The notes below the pieces were generated by a model. It saw only the letters and a program-made list of their open reading frames with translations. It was not told the origin of the DNA and searched no databases. From Beta vulgaris subsp. vulgaris (Eukaryota; Streptophyta; Magnoliopsida; Caryophyllales; Amaranthaceae), in contig NC_079206.1 of NCBI RefSeq assembly GCF_026745355.1, positions 17,014,582-17,078,581 of the forward strand: a stretch of 64,000 nucleotides of DNA. Reading direction: 5' to 3'. Numbering within the stretch: the first letter of the stretch is position 1; the number at the start of each line of letters is the position of its first letter. Shown piece after piece: positions 43,522 to 55,209 of this stretch. Position numbers and translations under genes: made by a program.

Positions 43522-43586
43522 TCGAAGGAGGGTGATGGAGCAACATCATAGGACAGAAGGATATTGTGAGAAGATGCAGATTAGTG

Positions 43587-45278
43587 TGTAACACCCCCAA
43601 ATTACTAACTTTTATATGAATAATTTAGTAAATAATATTTGAGTAAATTAAGAGTATTACCGTCACGTGAAAAACATTCTTTCGGCAACCAACTAGTAGT
43701 TAACTAAATAACTTGAACCGGAAGACTTTAACAAAAAATAATAACACTTCTTTATTAATAAAAGTAAATATTGTTCCAAACTAAAAATAAATAAAACACC
43801 CTCATCTAGGTGAAGATCCCATTCCTAGTATGCTCCCATGCGCATCGAAAATTCATTTGCAGAATTGCTTACCAAATTAAAGGTAAACAGTGCAAAGTCA
43901 AATAGGAAAAAGAAAATACGCGTCAGTATAAAACTGAGTATGAAATATACTAGATAAGTAGCACATTTGCTAGTTTGTAACAATTTACATATCGAAAACT
44001 CCATCACTAATAATTCAAGAATAACTCTTTAAGAATAAGCTATTTCCAAATACTTTAACTAATAATTTAAGAAATAACCTTTAAGAACAAACTCTTCCTA
44101 AATAACTTGAATAAAAATAATCTGGATAATAATTCCTCTTCTTATCTCCCCATCCTTTTCCTAAGTGTGCACACCCCCAAGCAAGTCATCCCATCACACA
44201 TCTATATCAAGGGGTAAAAATAATTTTCAACAAGTGGACTTTGAAAAATAAACCCTTCTTGATGTTAATCAAGCGGTAATAATAATAATATGGCATGTAA
44301 GTCATGAATAAACCCTGCGGTAATAATAATAATATGACTTGTAAGTCATGAAATAATCTCTTTTTCGCATAAACAACGTTTTGAACATTTAAAGTTCATA
44401 AAAACCAATTATACCTTTCCTTGTAAAAATAATTTAATTTTCCATGCAGGATAACAAAACTTTTATATAAAAATGATTGATAAAATCATTCCTTCTTTTT
44501 ACCTCCAAGAGTGAATAGTAAAATATTGTAACAATTTAAAACCAAATTTCCAAACCCATCCAACTATTAAATCAATAAACAACTTTATCACATAGAACCA
44601 TATTTCAAAAGATTGAGCTACATAATGTACCTTGATCCTACACAAAAAGTATACTAGTATCTTGAGTTGTTCTTATGCTTGAGCTTTCTCCTAACCAACC
44701 AATAAGTAACTTACAACATGAATGAAGTTAATCATGAATTTAAGCATGAATGACCTATCATGAGCATAATATTTTCGAGTAAGAAATATGAAAATCTTTT
44801 TCTTAACCCAAAGAAAATTGGAAATTGAATAAGGAATATAAAACTAGAATAGATAAGAAGAGAATAAAGAACCTTGAAGTAAGAGAGTATGGATTTCTCA
44901 AAGTTTTTGTGTGAAAAAGATGGCGTAAGATATGGGTTATTTATAGGAGTAGAATAGGTAATACTGAATTTCCAAAATTATATAGTTTGTAACCTCCAGC
45001 ATAAATTAGGAGATTAAACCAAGATTTGTAACCTCCATCATAAATTTGGATGTTTAAGGAAACAAAACTCCATCCTTACTATGGAATCACGTCAAACAAA
45101 AGGGCTAAAAAGTTGTTTTTTAAAAAACTTATTTAATAAAATTTTGACTAGGTTTTAAAACCAAAAGGTTAACAAAACCAATTTTGGCGCCATCTCCCAC
45201 CAAAATAGTTTAAAAATGAGTGAAGTTACTAAAATACCCTTTGCTTAAAATATTTACTAAAAAATTTAGGGTATAACA
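43587..45278 (-). repeat. 3' LTR of gypsy element L
   Basis: 1.69 kb, TGTAACACCCCC to GGTATAACA on the plus strand. A purine tract (minus strand aaggggggtagac) adjoins it at 45279-45291, and a second copy of that tract lies about 185 bp further in. A 43-bp tandem repeat (gcggtaataataataatatg) lies at 44272-44352. Confidence 0.82.
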
Positions 45279-45524
45279 GTCTACCCCCCTTAAAAGAAGT
45301 TTCAACCTCGAAACTTAAGACAAAAAGTCATAATCACTTACCAAAAACAGATTAAAATTCAAGATTGCAGTTTCCGACTCTAATGCTCATGTCGAAAATG
45401 CATATAATGGCTCAAAAATATGCTAAAATGCAACACATATGGCAAAAGCGCGGAAACTATTGCATTCTACCCCCCTTAAAAGGAGTTACGACCCCATAAC
45501 TCGACAACTCACCTCGAAAAACAA

Positions 45525-46681
45525 CTATGGATATTTCTTGCGCATATCCGCTTCAACTTCCCATGTTGCTTCCTCGGTCTGATGGTTTGACCATAATACT
45601 TTGACTAATCTTGCATCCTTAGTCCGCTTACTTCTAACTTTACTATCAAGGATTCTTACAGGGTTTTCCACGTAAGTCAAACTATCATCTAACTCAATGC
45701 TCTCAGGTTGCAGCACATGGAACACATCCGGAATATACTTCCTTAACTGAGATATGTGGAAAACATCATGGACACGACTTAAGTCATTTGGCAAATCCAA
45801 ATTATATGCCACTTTCCCAATCTCCTTTAACACCTCATATGGCCCGATATACTTTGGGCTTAACTTTCCCTTCTTCCCAAATCACGTCACCCCTTTCATT
45901 GGAGATATTTTCAACAATGACTTTTATCCAACCTGAAACTCTTCATCCCTCCACTTCAAATCATCATACTCTTTTGTCGATCTTGAGCTGCCTTGATCCT
46001 TTCCAGAATCAATTTCACTTGCTTCACTGTCTCTTCGAGGAACTCGGGTGCAAGCATCACAATTTCACTAATATCGTTCTAGCATATTGTACTTCTACAT
46101 TTCTGACCATATAAAGCCTAAAATGGAGCCGTACCAATACTTGCATGATGACTGTTGTTGTCGAAAAATTCTATCAAATCCAAGAAATCCTCCCACGAAC
46201 CCTGATACTCCATAATAGAAGATCGAAACATATCTTCTAAAGTATAAATCGTTCGTTCTGTTTGCCCATATGTTGCCGGATAAAAAGCTATACTCATTAA
46301 CAAATTAGTACCCAAAGCCTTTTGTAAACTCTGCCAAAAGTTGGACAACAACCATGAATCACGATCCGAAACAATGTCCTTAGGCACACCATGATATTTC
46401 ACCACCCACTTCACATATGCTTTAGCCAGTTGATCCATAGACCAAGTATTCTTTATAGGTATGAAAGTTGCGTATTTAGTTAAATGATATACCACCATCC
46501 AAATTGTATCATTTCCAGCCTTAGTCCTTGGTAATGTAGACACAAAATCCATTGGTATAGAATCCCATTTCCAACATGGAATATCCAAAGGCTGAACCTT
46601 CCCTTGCAACCTCCTGTGCTTAAACTTAACCTTTTGGCATGTGAGACACTTAGCCACAAATTCTGCTACCTTTCGCTTCAT
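45525..46681 (-). pseudogene. Integrase and chromodomain-like tail of gypsy element L
   Basis: The frame 46681-46118 shows the CX2C end of the zinc site (CLTCQKVKFKHRR), the DDE core (WDSIPMDFVSTLPR, KDIVSDRDSWLLSNFW) and TYGQTERTIYTLEDM. The frame 45833-45525 carries the C-terminal part (VHDVFHISQLRKY) and a chromodomain-like tail (LVKVLWSNHQTEEATWEVE), which in related elements directs insertion into heterochromatin. Frameshifts separate the two parts. Confidence 0.9.
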
Positions 46682-46859
46682 ATATGGCCATCATAATGTT
46701 TCCTTCATGTACTTATACAACTTATCACCACAAGGATGTACAAAATAAGGTGAGCTATGAGATTCTTCCATTAATTTTGCTTCAATTCTTCTCTATTACT
46801 TGGTATACACCACCTCCCCTTGAACCAGATACTTCCATCATCAGCTATCTCGAAATCTG

Positions 46860-48320
46860 ACACCTGACCATCCTGGATCTTCTCTCAAATCTTTTCTAAC
46901 TTTTCATCCTTCGATTGACCCTCCCTAATCTCATTATAGATCGAGGGTTGAACTGACAAAGAACCCAACAAGTCTTCAACACCTCCTTCTTCAAGTACCT
47001 CCAATGGCAGTTTATGAAACTCTACATATAACTGATTAGGCAGCACCATTGCATTAACTGAATGACTGGACTTTCGACTCAATGCATCATCAACAACATT
47101 AGCTTTCTCTTCATGATACTAGATCTCCAAATCATAATCCTTGATCAACTCTAACCACCTCCTCTGACTTATGTTCAACTCCTTTTAAGTGAAAACATGC
47201 TTTAAGCTCTTATGGTTCATCTACAACTTACACGTTACCCCATACAAATAGTTATAGTGTCGTCATATCTTCAAAGCAAACACTATTGCAGCTAATTCAA
47301 GATCATGGGTTGCATAATTCACCTCATATGTTTTTAATTGCCTAGAAGCATGAGTGATGACCTTCCTGTTCTTCAGCAATATACACCCTAACCCAAATTT
47401 CGAAGCATCACTATAAACATCATACTGCTAACTGTCATAAGTAGAGGTTGTAGTCAACCTTTCCTTCAACGTCGAAAGAGCTTCCTCATACTCTAGAGTC
47501 CAGACAAACTTACATTCTTATATCAGACGCCGTCTTCGGTGTTGGCCACTCACGCACTGCTTGAATCTTAGCAGGATCCACCGAAACTCCTTCCTTTGAG
47601 ATAACATAACCTAAATAACAACCTCATCCAACCAAAACTCACAGTTAGATAGCTTGGCGTATAACTTATGCTCTCTTAGGGTGGACAAAACTTCCCACAA
47701 ATGCAACTCATGACTGCTCCCGTCTTTCCAATATATCAAAATATCATCTATAAACACAACCACATATTTATCCAAATATGGCATGAAAATCCTATGTATT
47801 AAATCCATGAACACTGCAGGTGCGTTGGTCAGACCAAATAACATCATTGTGAACTCATAGTGACCATAACGCGTCTTAAATGCATCAACGATCCTCAATT
47901 AGTCAAAACCTGATCTCAACTCTATATTCGAGAGAATCCCTGCTCCTTTCAAATGATCAAATAAATCAACTATTCTCGGAAGCGGATACTTATTCTTGAT
48001 TGTCACATTGTTAAACTCTCGGTAATCAATGCACAACCTCAAACTACCATCTTTCTTTTTCGCGAAAAATACAAGTGCACCCCACGGAGATGAACTAGGT
48101 CTTATATACCCTTTTTCCAACAACTACTCCAACTGAACTTTTAACTCTTTCATCTCAGCTGGAGCCATTCTATACGGAGCCTTTGAAATAGGTCTAGTTC
48201 CTGTTATCAAATTTATGGTGAACTCAAGATCCCTAACATGTGGCATACTCAGTATCTCTTCAGGAAACACATCAAAAAAACTCAGATACAATTGGAACCT
48301 CCCTATTCTCATCTATCCTT
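46860..48320 (-). pseudogene. Reverse transcriptase and RNase H of gypsy element L
   Basis: Reading from 48312 down: PYRMAPAEMKELKVQLE, then [56 protein letters not shown] and the catalytic FIDDILIY box (near 47738-47755). RNase H remnants follow to about 46885. Stops and frameshifts occur at 48121, 47897 and further down. Confidence 0.9.
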
Positions 48321-48329
48321 TCAATCCTC

Positions 48330-49740
48330 TAAACTTTACATAATAATAACGGGGACCCCTTCTTCACATAATATTGAATTCTCATCGCATATACTATCTT
48401 CATTCCCTTCTCATTCCCAATCTTTCTATAAGTAACCCTTTCTTCCTTAGGGTTGACTAAGGACACCTTCTAGGCTTCACAATCAATCCAGGCTTTGAAT
48501 CTTCCCAACCAACCCACTCGCAAATCTATATCGAGGCATGACAAGTCAAACTCAACTAAGTTGGACAATAATTTTACCCCCACCATCACTAAAGATACTT
48601 GACTATACAACTTAGTACAATTAAACATCTCGCTTAATGGCAATGCAATTTCTAGTGAAATAGATACTAGACTGCTTAACTGGAGCTAGCTTTTCCATTA
48701 AAGTGCTAGAAATTAATGAATGAGATCGTCCAAAATCAAATAACACTTTGACAGAAAGATAATTAATAAAAAAAGGTTCCAGAAACTATCTCAAAAACAT
48801 TCTCTCCTCACGGTGGTTCATGACGAAAACTCTGCCTTTAGACTGATATCCCTATCCCTGGTTTAACACCAGCATTTGAAGAAGCTAACTTCTGTTGATC
48901 ATTCTAAGGGGCCTTACTACTCGGGTCAGGTTTGACTTCAGGTTCTCCACCAGCTTTTCTAAAGCACTCATACTCCTGGTGCCCCAACTTCTGACAATAA
49001 AGGCACGTCGCTAAGTTGCCCTCACAATCCCTTCATGGTGGTTCTTATCACACCTTTTGTAGAAAAAGGTTCTCTCCAATTTCTTCCCATTGCCTTGGTT
49101 TCCATAAGGCTTCATACTAAGGTACCTATTGTCTTTCTCAATTTGGTTAAATCCACCGTTGGGCTTAGGCTTCTTGTCTTCATTTTATTATTTTCCCTTG
49201 TTGTTATACTTCCTCTTTTCCCCAGAGGATGTCGCTTTTCAAGCTCTCTTTCTTTAATCTCGTATAAGTGAGCAGCTCTACCATAAATTTTATCAAGAGT
49301 CTCAAAAGCTACACCTTCCAGCTTACTTTGGAGAGTTAAGGTTCACCCTTGCTCAAACCTTTGGGCCTTCAAAGTCTCATATGGTACTATCTCAAGTGCA
49401 AACCTCATTAACTCCAAAAATTTGCTAAAAAACATAGTCCCCATCCTCAGATTGGTAAACCCCATAGCCTTTTTCTATTCCTTAAGTATGGATGGTAAAA
49501 CTTAGTCCTCAAGGCATCTTTAAACACGTCTACCCAAAGTCCAGATCCTCTAAAAGATCATATTTCCTTTGTTTCCACCATAGGTTTGCCTCGTCTCTCA
49601 ATTAATAAACAATATTATTAACTCTAAGGTTCTTAGGGCATACTATGGTATCAAAAAGCTTATCGGATTCTCGAATCCAGTTTTAAAAACTAGCCGCTCC
49701 TCTTTCCTATGGTATTGTGTTTCCGAACTTGATATGCATT
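48330..49740 (-). pseudogene. gag and protease of gypsy element L, degenerate
   Basis: Only short pieces remain. Gag text such as FKTGFENPISF and NNIVYYL-type residues near 49600-49700, a zinc-knuckle-like region near 48950-49020 and protease-like text near 48500-48750 can be followed in alternating frames on the minus strand. Heavily mutated. Confidence 0.65.
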
Positions 49741-49799
49741 TTTTTCCATTCCCACTAAAATATATTTAGGGAAACTCAACATTCAAAAGGAACATATAT

Positions 49800-50011
49800 A
49801 ATAATGTGGACACCTAAAGCATGGTTAAAAGTTGGTTGAGATGTTCATATATAATAGCAAGAGGTCATGAGTTCAAATCTTGTTGTAAGCTAATTTTATT
49901 TTTGTTAATTGACATGACTTATGTAAACATTGAACAATGCTACTGGATTAACAGAGGTGCCGCATGACGTATATATATTGTCTCGTACATCTTTTAATAT
50001 ATTTGTATAGA
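49800..50011 (-). mobile_element. Helitron 5' part, minus strand
   Basis: On the minus strand it begins TCTATACAAATATATTAAAA (5' end at 50011) with T on the plus-strand side. It has the same plan as the Helitron at 8891: ggcacctctg near the start, then a tRNA-promoter-like part (gttggttgagatg ... gaggtcatgagttcaaatc, 49850-49895). No hairpin plus CTAG end is visible. Confidence 0.6.
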
Positions 50012-50056
50012 TTTCAATTATACAGTGTACAATAATACCCTTAGGTATTTACTATT
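50012..50056 (-). repeat. Possible 5' LTR remnant of element J
   Basis: tttcaattatacagtgtac...taatacccttaggtatttactatta resembles the corresponding end of the J LTR at 39798-39840. It would mark the right edge of J. Confidence 0.4.
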
Positions 50057-50956
50057 AGTATTAGCTACAAGGAACATGGTTTAAATTGGATGTGTAGAGT
50101 CAAGGTGTTGCGGTGTTTAAAATTCATGGCGGTACCACAAATCATTTTATTGGGATTTATTTTCAGGCCGACAAAAACAGCAATAGAAGCTAATCGTGAT
50201 ACTCATGATCAGATATCAGATTCTCCAGCAAGAAAGTTTCTTATTTTCGAACAATATAAGATAGGCATCTATGCTTATATTGATCTCTGATACGACCACT
50301 TGGACAGACATGGTGTTTTCTATGGCTATGGTCTCTTTTTTCCCATGAATATGGTCTTTTTTTTCCTATGAATATGGTATTATTTCTTTTGGGTCCGCGG
50401 AAACTTGTGGCAAGATAAATTTCCTCTAAGCTGCTCTCGCACAGGACCACTCATCCCAGAGGCCCAACAAGCCCCAAAAGGCCAAACTCCTCCACCAACA
50501 ATATTGAAATTTGACTTCCACCAAAATTTGATCCTTGGTATGGTATTATATTATATGTGAATGACACAATGTGATTATGTGACTAACACATATTATACCT
50601 TTTGTCTATTATATGTATGGATCTGAACGGAACATTAAGTATCAAATTGCAGGATCTACTTTCTAGCATCAAAGTTTTTATCTTTGTAAATTGTAAGGAA
50701 TCAGATACTTGGAGGATCTGTTTAAAGTATAGTTCATAAATCATAAGTAGTCAAGTAGGCGTGTTAAGCATCTAGAGTAATAAAGCTAATCTATAGAAAT
50801 AATATAGAACTATACTTCATGATCATATAGTAGCATGTAGGTCACTCGAGATAGATGCAGATTGTCCGTGAAGTTTGATCAGCAAAAATTTAGCTGGTTC
50901 TAGAGAGATGTTACGTTGTACCATTGTACGTATTATCATAGCAGGGCATCTGGCCC
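50057..50956. other. Unassigned DNA
   Basis: A 66-codon frame at 50090-50290 has no recognised domain. A short repeat of tatggtctttttttccc-like text lies at 50325-50380. Nothing else is seen. Confidence 0.45.
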
Positions 50957-50959
50957 TTA

Positions 50960-51299
50960 GGCTATATTCAGTTCACCTTATTTTTGCTTATTTCAGATCA
51001 GATCAGATCAGATCAGAAAAAATAAGTTCAGATCAGATCAGTTCAGATCATGCTTATATTTAAAAATCATTATATCTTTCATTACATATTAGTAAAAATT
51101 ATAATAATTGAATATTAATAAAGTACTTATTGAGACGAATCAAACAAGACCCCACATGACCATATTTTTTCTTATATATTGAGAAAAATCTAAAAAATAA
51201 GATCTTGTAATCTGATCAGTTCAGATCAGATCAGATCATAAGTTCAGATTAGATCAGATAAGTTCAGATCAGAAAATTTCAGGTGAACTAAACATAACC
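50960..51299. mobile_element. Tourist-like MITE with GATCA arrays, copy 1
   Basis: 340 bp, TSD TTA (50957-50959, 51300-51302). The ends are inverted copies (GGCTATATTCAGTTCACCT and GGTTATGTTTAGTTCACCT). Arrays of the pentamer GATCA lie next to both ends. The centre is an inverted copy of the middle of the Stowaway MITE at 14628. Confidence 0.83.
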
Positions 51300-51647
51300 T
51301 TAATCTTCTGAGTATCATATCATAGTTTATCAGCTGTCGCAAAAGTAGAACTGATCAAGACAGATATCGACCGTTGTGTTTGATTTCGGTAAAACTTTAA
51401 TAAGTAATGATGATAGCAATGGCGGAATCGGGATTATGAAATAAGGAGTAGCTTATATTTATTGTGATATAGTATCAATTACTAAAAAAAAATAGAAGTA
51501 CTTATTAATTGCTGGCTTGGTCGAACATTTGAAGTAGCTTTTTTCAAAAAGTTAGTTTTCACATGAACTTGCATTTTCCTATAAAGTGTATTGTTTTTAA
51601 CTTTCGGGTTGAATAACTAAATTTTTCCATTTTGTTAAAAGTTCTAA

Positions 51648-52909
51648 GGCTATGTTAAGTTCACCTTATTTTTTCTTATTTCAGATCTAATCAGATCAGA
51701 TCAGATGAGATCAGATCAGATCAAAAAAACTAAGTTCAGATCAGGTCAGACTAGACCAGATCAGATCAGATCAGACCAGATCAGATCATGCTTATATTTA
51801 GAAAATTATTATTATTATTATTAAATATCTTTCATTACATATTCGTAAAAATTATAATAATTGAATATTAATAAAGTACTCATTGAGACGAATCAAACAA
51901 GACCCCATATGACTATATTTTTTCTTATATATTGAGAAAAATCTAAAAGATTCTCTCTAATTGTGAATTGTGTCAAGATTCTAAGTGAGAAAGATAAAAA
52001 AATACAAAGGGAGTATCATTATTTACTAGTACATTTGTACAAAAGGATTATTATTGTTGTTGTTGTACTTATTAATTATCAATATTGATAATTATTATTA
52101 ATCTTGTTGTTATCATTATAAATGTCAGTGCTATCATTATTTTAAGTATTTGTTGTATTAAATAAAAAAAACTAAAAGCCACGTGTTAAGAACATAAGAT
52201 TGACGCAAAAATAAGAAATATATAAAATATGATAGCTCAAATTTATGACAACGAAACTACTAAGTTCGGATTACATTTCAAAATAAGCTAAGTGCGAGAT
52301 ACAAATTATAAATTTAGATTCTGTATACCTCTTCCTACCGAATTCCAAAGCTCTCTAGCTATTTGAAGTTGCACGCTATTTATTTCTTTCTTGCGCAAGT
52401 CATAGTTGTTTGTATATCTTATTTTATTTTATATGAAAAAAAAGAGTTGAGTCTGCCGACTTCTCAAGTGTGAAACATTTTTTTTAAGGGAAAGTATGAA
52501 ACATTGTATAAGTGGTCTTATAAATTAATGACTTGGGTGATATAATTATTTTTAGTAATAATTATTAATATTATGTTTATAATAATTGTTGTTCTTATAA
52601 TAATGATAATAATAATAATTATTATTATTAATAAAAGTTGTGTAAAAGTTGTAATAGAAATAAAATGATAATAATAGTAATACTATAAATAATATCTTAT
52701 AATGTATTGCATAATAATGACTTACAAAATAATAATATAATAGTAATAATATATTTTATAAAAGATAAGATCTTGTAAATCAGATCAGTTCAGATCAGAT
52801 CAGATCAGTTCAGATCAGATCAGATCAGATCAGATCAAAAAAATAAGTTCAGATCAGATCAGATCAGATAAGTTCGGATCAGAAAATTTCAGGTGAACTA
52901 AACATATCC
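51648..52909. mobile_element. Tourist-like MITE with GATCA arrays, copy 2, interrupted
   Basis: TSD TAA (51645-51647, 52910-52912). Same ends and GATCA arrays as copy 1. About 810 bp (roughly 51955-52765) of AT-rich sequence with AAT/ATT triplet runs separates the two halves. Next to the break, the sequence keeps more of the Stowaway end (gaaagataaaaaaatacaaagggagta, to 52015) than copy 1 does. Confidence 0.78.
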
Positions 52910-52912
52910 TAA

Positions 52913-53849
52913 GTCCCATAATTTATCCAACCAAACAACACACCTTCACTCCTTCGACTTTCCAGAAAATCACACTTTCCATGTTTTCTTTAACTAACAA
53001 ACAATTAACAACACCTTCAAAAAAGTTACAAAATTATCTTGCTTATAGATATACAAAAAAAAAAATCACAATAGAATCATACAATAAAAAAATTTCACAA
53101 TTAACAACAAAAATATACAAAAAATTCGCATTTTACAAATCACAATTCTTGCCTATAGGTCCACAAAATTGGGTCCTTTTTTTCCTCTCCTTAAATGCAA
53201 AAGCAATAACTATTTATTTATCTCAACAAATTCCATACTATTTCTCTCAACAAATTCCATACTTTTAACTATGATTTTAATGTAATGGCTTTTTAAAAAT
53301 TATAATGATCTTGAAGGATATGTTGATCAGTCTACTTTTCTATTAATGAGCAACATAAACTTTTGTAAGCTTATTTCTAGCTATCCATCATATTACCATT
53401 AGAATGGATAAAAAAAATCATATTACCATTAGATAGAAAATGATAAGTCTCGTTTGACTTAATTTATTTTGACTTATCTAGAAATTAATAGAACTTATTT
53501 TGACTTAACTGAAATTATCTGAACTTATTTTATATTATCTTATCCGAACTTATATTCTCGTTTATTGTGTTGCCTAACATAGTTAGCTCGTTATATTCAA
53601 CTTATTTTATCTTTCTAGATTTTATCTTATCTTATGTTAACTTATCTTATATTAAACTTTTTTCTTCTAAAATAAGTTTAAAATAAGTTGAACATAACAT
53701 AACATATGGCCGGCTAATGAGTAAATATTTGTCATCATTGTTTATATATTTTAATTCTAATTCATTCATCTAATAGGAGTATTATAGAAGTATATTTCTC
53801 TTTCCTTTTAATATCTTATCTCTTTCTAATTACATTTTTTCTTCTCTCT
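52913..53849. other. AT-rich DNA with an AACTTATTTT-type repeat
   Basis: No gene is recognised. 53445-53706 is rich in gaacttattttgactt-like units. Its ends are weakly inverted (gtctcgtttgactta and gttatgttcaactta), so it may be another MITE of the pentamer-repeat kind. No clean TSD is seen. Confidence 0.4.
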
Positions 53850-54272
53850 CATCACTAGGGGAAAAAACAGAAGGGCTGCGCTTTTTTAAAAAACACAACC
53901 CTTCAAGTAATAAAGGGCTGCGTTTTTTTTTTAAAAAAGCATCCCTTAATAGTGAAGGGCTGCGCTTTTTAAAAAAATGCAGCCTTTTAAGTAATAAAGG
54001 GCTGCGTTTTTTTTCAAATAACGCAGCCCTTTAAGTAATAAAGGGTTGCGTTTTTAAAAAAAACACAGCCCTTTATGGGCTATTTTTTAAAAAATGATTT
54101 TAATTTAAAAGAAATTGCAAGGCTTTAGGGTTTGTTATTTGAGATTGGTCTGTCTCCTCTTTCCTCATTTCACGCCTTTCTCCTCTTTCCTGTCTCTCCT
54201 CTCATCTTCTTCCGTCAACCCCCACACCGTTTTCACACACCACCAACAACACCACACCATCGACAGCGAACG

Positions 54273-54573
54273 ATGTCATCAACAAACGCAGCGAAATCAT
54301 GGCTGAAATCCCTGACGCGATACGTGAAAGCGCCATGGAAGATCACAGGGCCTTGCGCATCCCCCGAGTACAAGTCCTCTGTTCCTAGGGCACCGGAATA
54401 CTGCCCTTTCTGCCCCGCCACAATCACTCACGAAGCCATCATTCCTTCCACCGACACCGTCTTCGACATCAAGTACTTTCCTCGGGATTAACGCCGCAAC
54501 CCCCCCGCCATCCGCCGCACCATGCTCAAGAAAGACGACATTGAAATAATCATTGCTGAGAAAACACTTGATT
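54273..54573 (+). pseudogene. Captured fragment of a conserved plant gene (possible complex I subunit)
   Basis: ATG 54273 opens the text AAKSWLKSLTRYVKAPWKIT and SVPRAPEYCPFCPATITHEA, then VFDIKYFPRD and a TAA at 54489-54491. The same frame continues as RRNPPAIRRTMLKKDDIE. It looks like the N-terminal two thirds of a short conserved plant protein. My best recollection is the plant ESSS/NDUFB11-type subunit of mitochondrial complex I, which I could not verify. About 150 bp of apparent 5' leader (from 54120, ctttagggtttg) came along with it. The fragment has a premature stop and no gene end. Confidence 0.6.
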
Positions 54574-54629
54574 GTAATTTTTGAGTTTTTTTTCAGATCT
54601 AGGTTTGAGTTTGAGTTTTGTTTAATTTT

Positions 54630-54905
54630 CATTTTCGTTTTTGTTCCATTTTTTTTTTCATTATTTGTCATTCTGCATTTGTGTGTTTGTAATTTTTGAG
54701 TTTAATTCTCATTTTTGTTTGAGTATTATGTATTTATGTCATTCTGAATTTGTGTGTTTGATGTTTTTTTTTTTCATTTTCGTTCCTTTTTTTTTCATTT
54801 TCTGTTTCGTTTTTTTCCATTTTAATTCATTTTTTCATTTTCGTTATTTTCCTTCATTTCCGTTCCTTTTTTTCATTTTTGTTATTTTTTTTTTCATTTT
54901 TAGAT
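54630..54905 (+). repeat. T-rich tandem-like tract in the CACTA element
   Basis: Repeated ttcattttcgttcctttttt-like units. The open frames here encode Phe-rich low-complexity sequence and are not genes. Confidence 0.7.
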
Positions 54906-55209
54906 CTATAAATTTCGACTGTTCTTGTTGATTTTCGCTGTTGTAAATTTCTTGATATATTTCAGAGTATTAAAATGTCAAAAAAAAAAAAAAACATTTT
55001 TTTATTATTTTATGGGTCGAAAGGGCTGCGTTTTGTGCCAAAAACGCAACCCTTTGTACAAAGAAGGGTTGCGTTTTAGGCACAAAAACGCAACCCTTTG
55101 TACAAAGAAGGGCTGCATATTTGTGCCAAAAACACTTTTAGTGAAGGGCTGCTATAGAAAGGACTGCTGGCCAAAAACGCAGCCCTTCCGTTTTTTTCCA
55201 CTAGTGCAT

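Larger units (their letters stand above)
43587..49790 (-). mobile_element. Ty3/gypsy chromovirus-type element L, 5'-truncated
   Basis: Minus-strand order from the right: gag, protease, reverse transcriptase, RNase H, integrase, chromodomain-like tail, then the 3' LTR (43587-45278). This order defines Ty3/gypsy, and the tail suggests a Tekay-like chromovirus. No 5' LTR or primer-binding site is found at the right end, where sequence similarity ends near 49790. The left TSD candidate is TAGTG (43582-43586). All genes are broken. Confidence 0.85.
33496..50056 (-). mobile_element. Old Ty1/copia element J, minus strand, with nested insertions
   Basis: Reassembled from pieces. The 3' LTR is 39842-39727 joined to 33571-33496. 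Pol fragments lie at 39930-41783 and 43527-43586, and a possible 5' LTR remnant at 50012-50056. It is interrupted by a Helitron (33572-39726, itself split by a LINE), a solo LTR (41784-43521) and a truncated gypsy element (43587-49790). The right part of J beyond the gypsy element is mostly lost. The left boundary and pol are well supported; the right boundary is tentative. Confidence 0.6.
53853..55206. mobile_element. Small CACTA element with captured gene fragment
   Basis: 1354 bp. Both ends are inverted CACTA ends (CACTAGGGGAAAAAAC and CACTAGTGGAAAAAAA) followed by gaagggctgcg. TSD CAT at 53850-53852 and 55207-55209. Subterminal copies of aagggctgcgtttt occur in both orientations at 53871-54080 and 55018-55190. 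There is no transposase; the middle carries a plant gene fragment and a T-rich tract. Confidence 0.93.

Noticed and set aside
49689..49692. CTAG as the left end of the Helitron ending at 50011
   Set aside because: It lies within readable gag sequence of gypsy element L, with no GC hairpin beside it.
54641..54931. 96-codon Phe-rich frame as a membrane protein
   Set aside because: Encoded by a T-rich tandem tract in the CACTA element.
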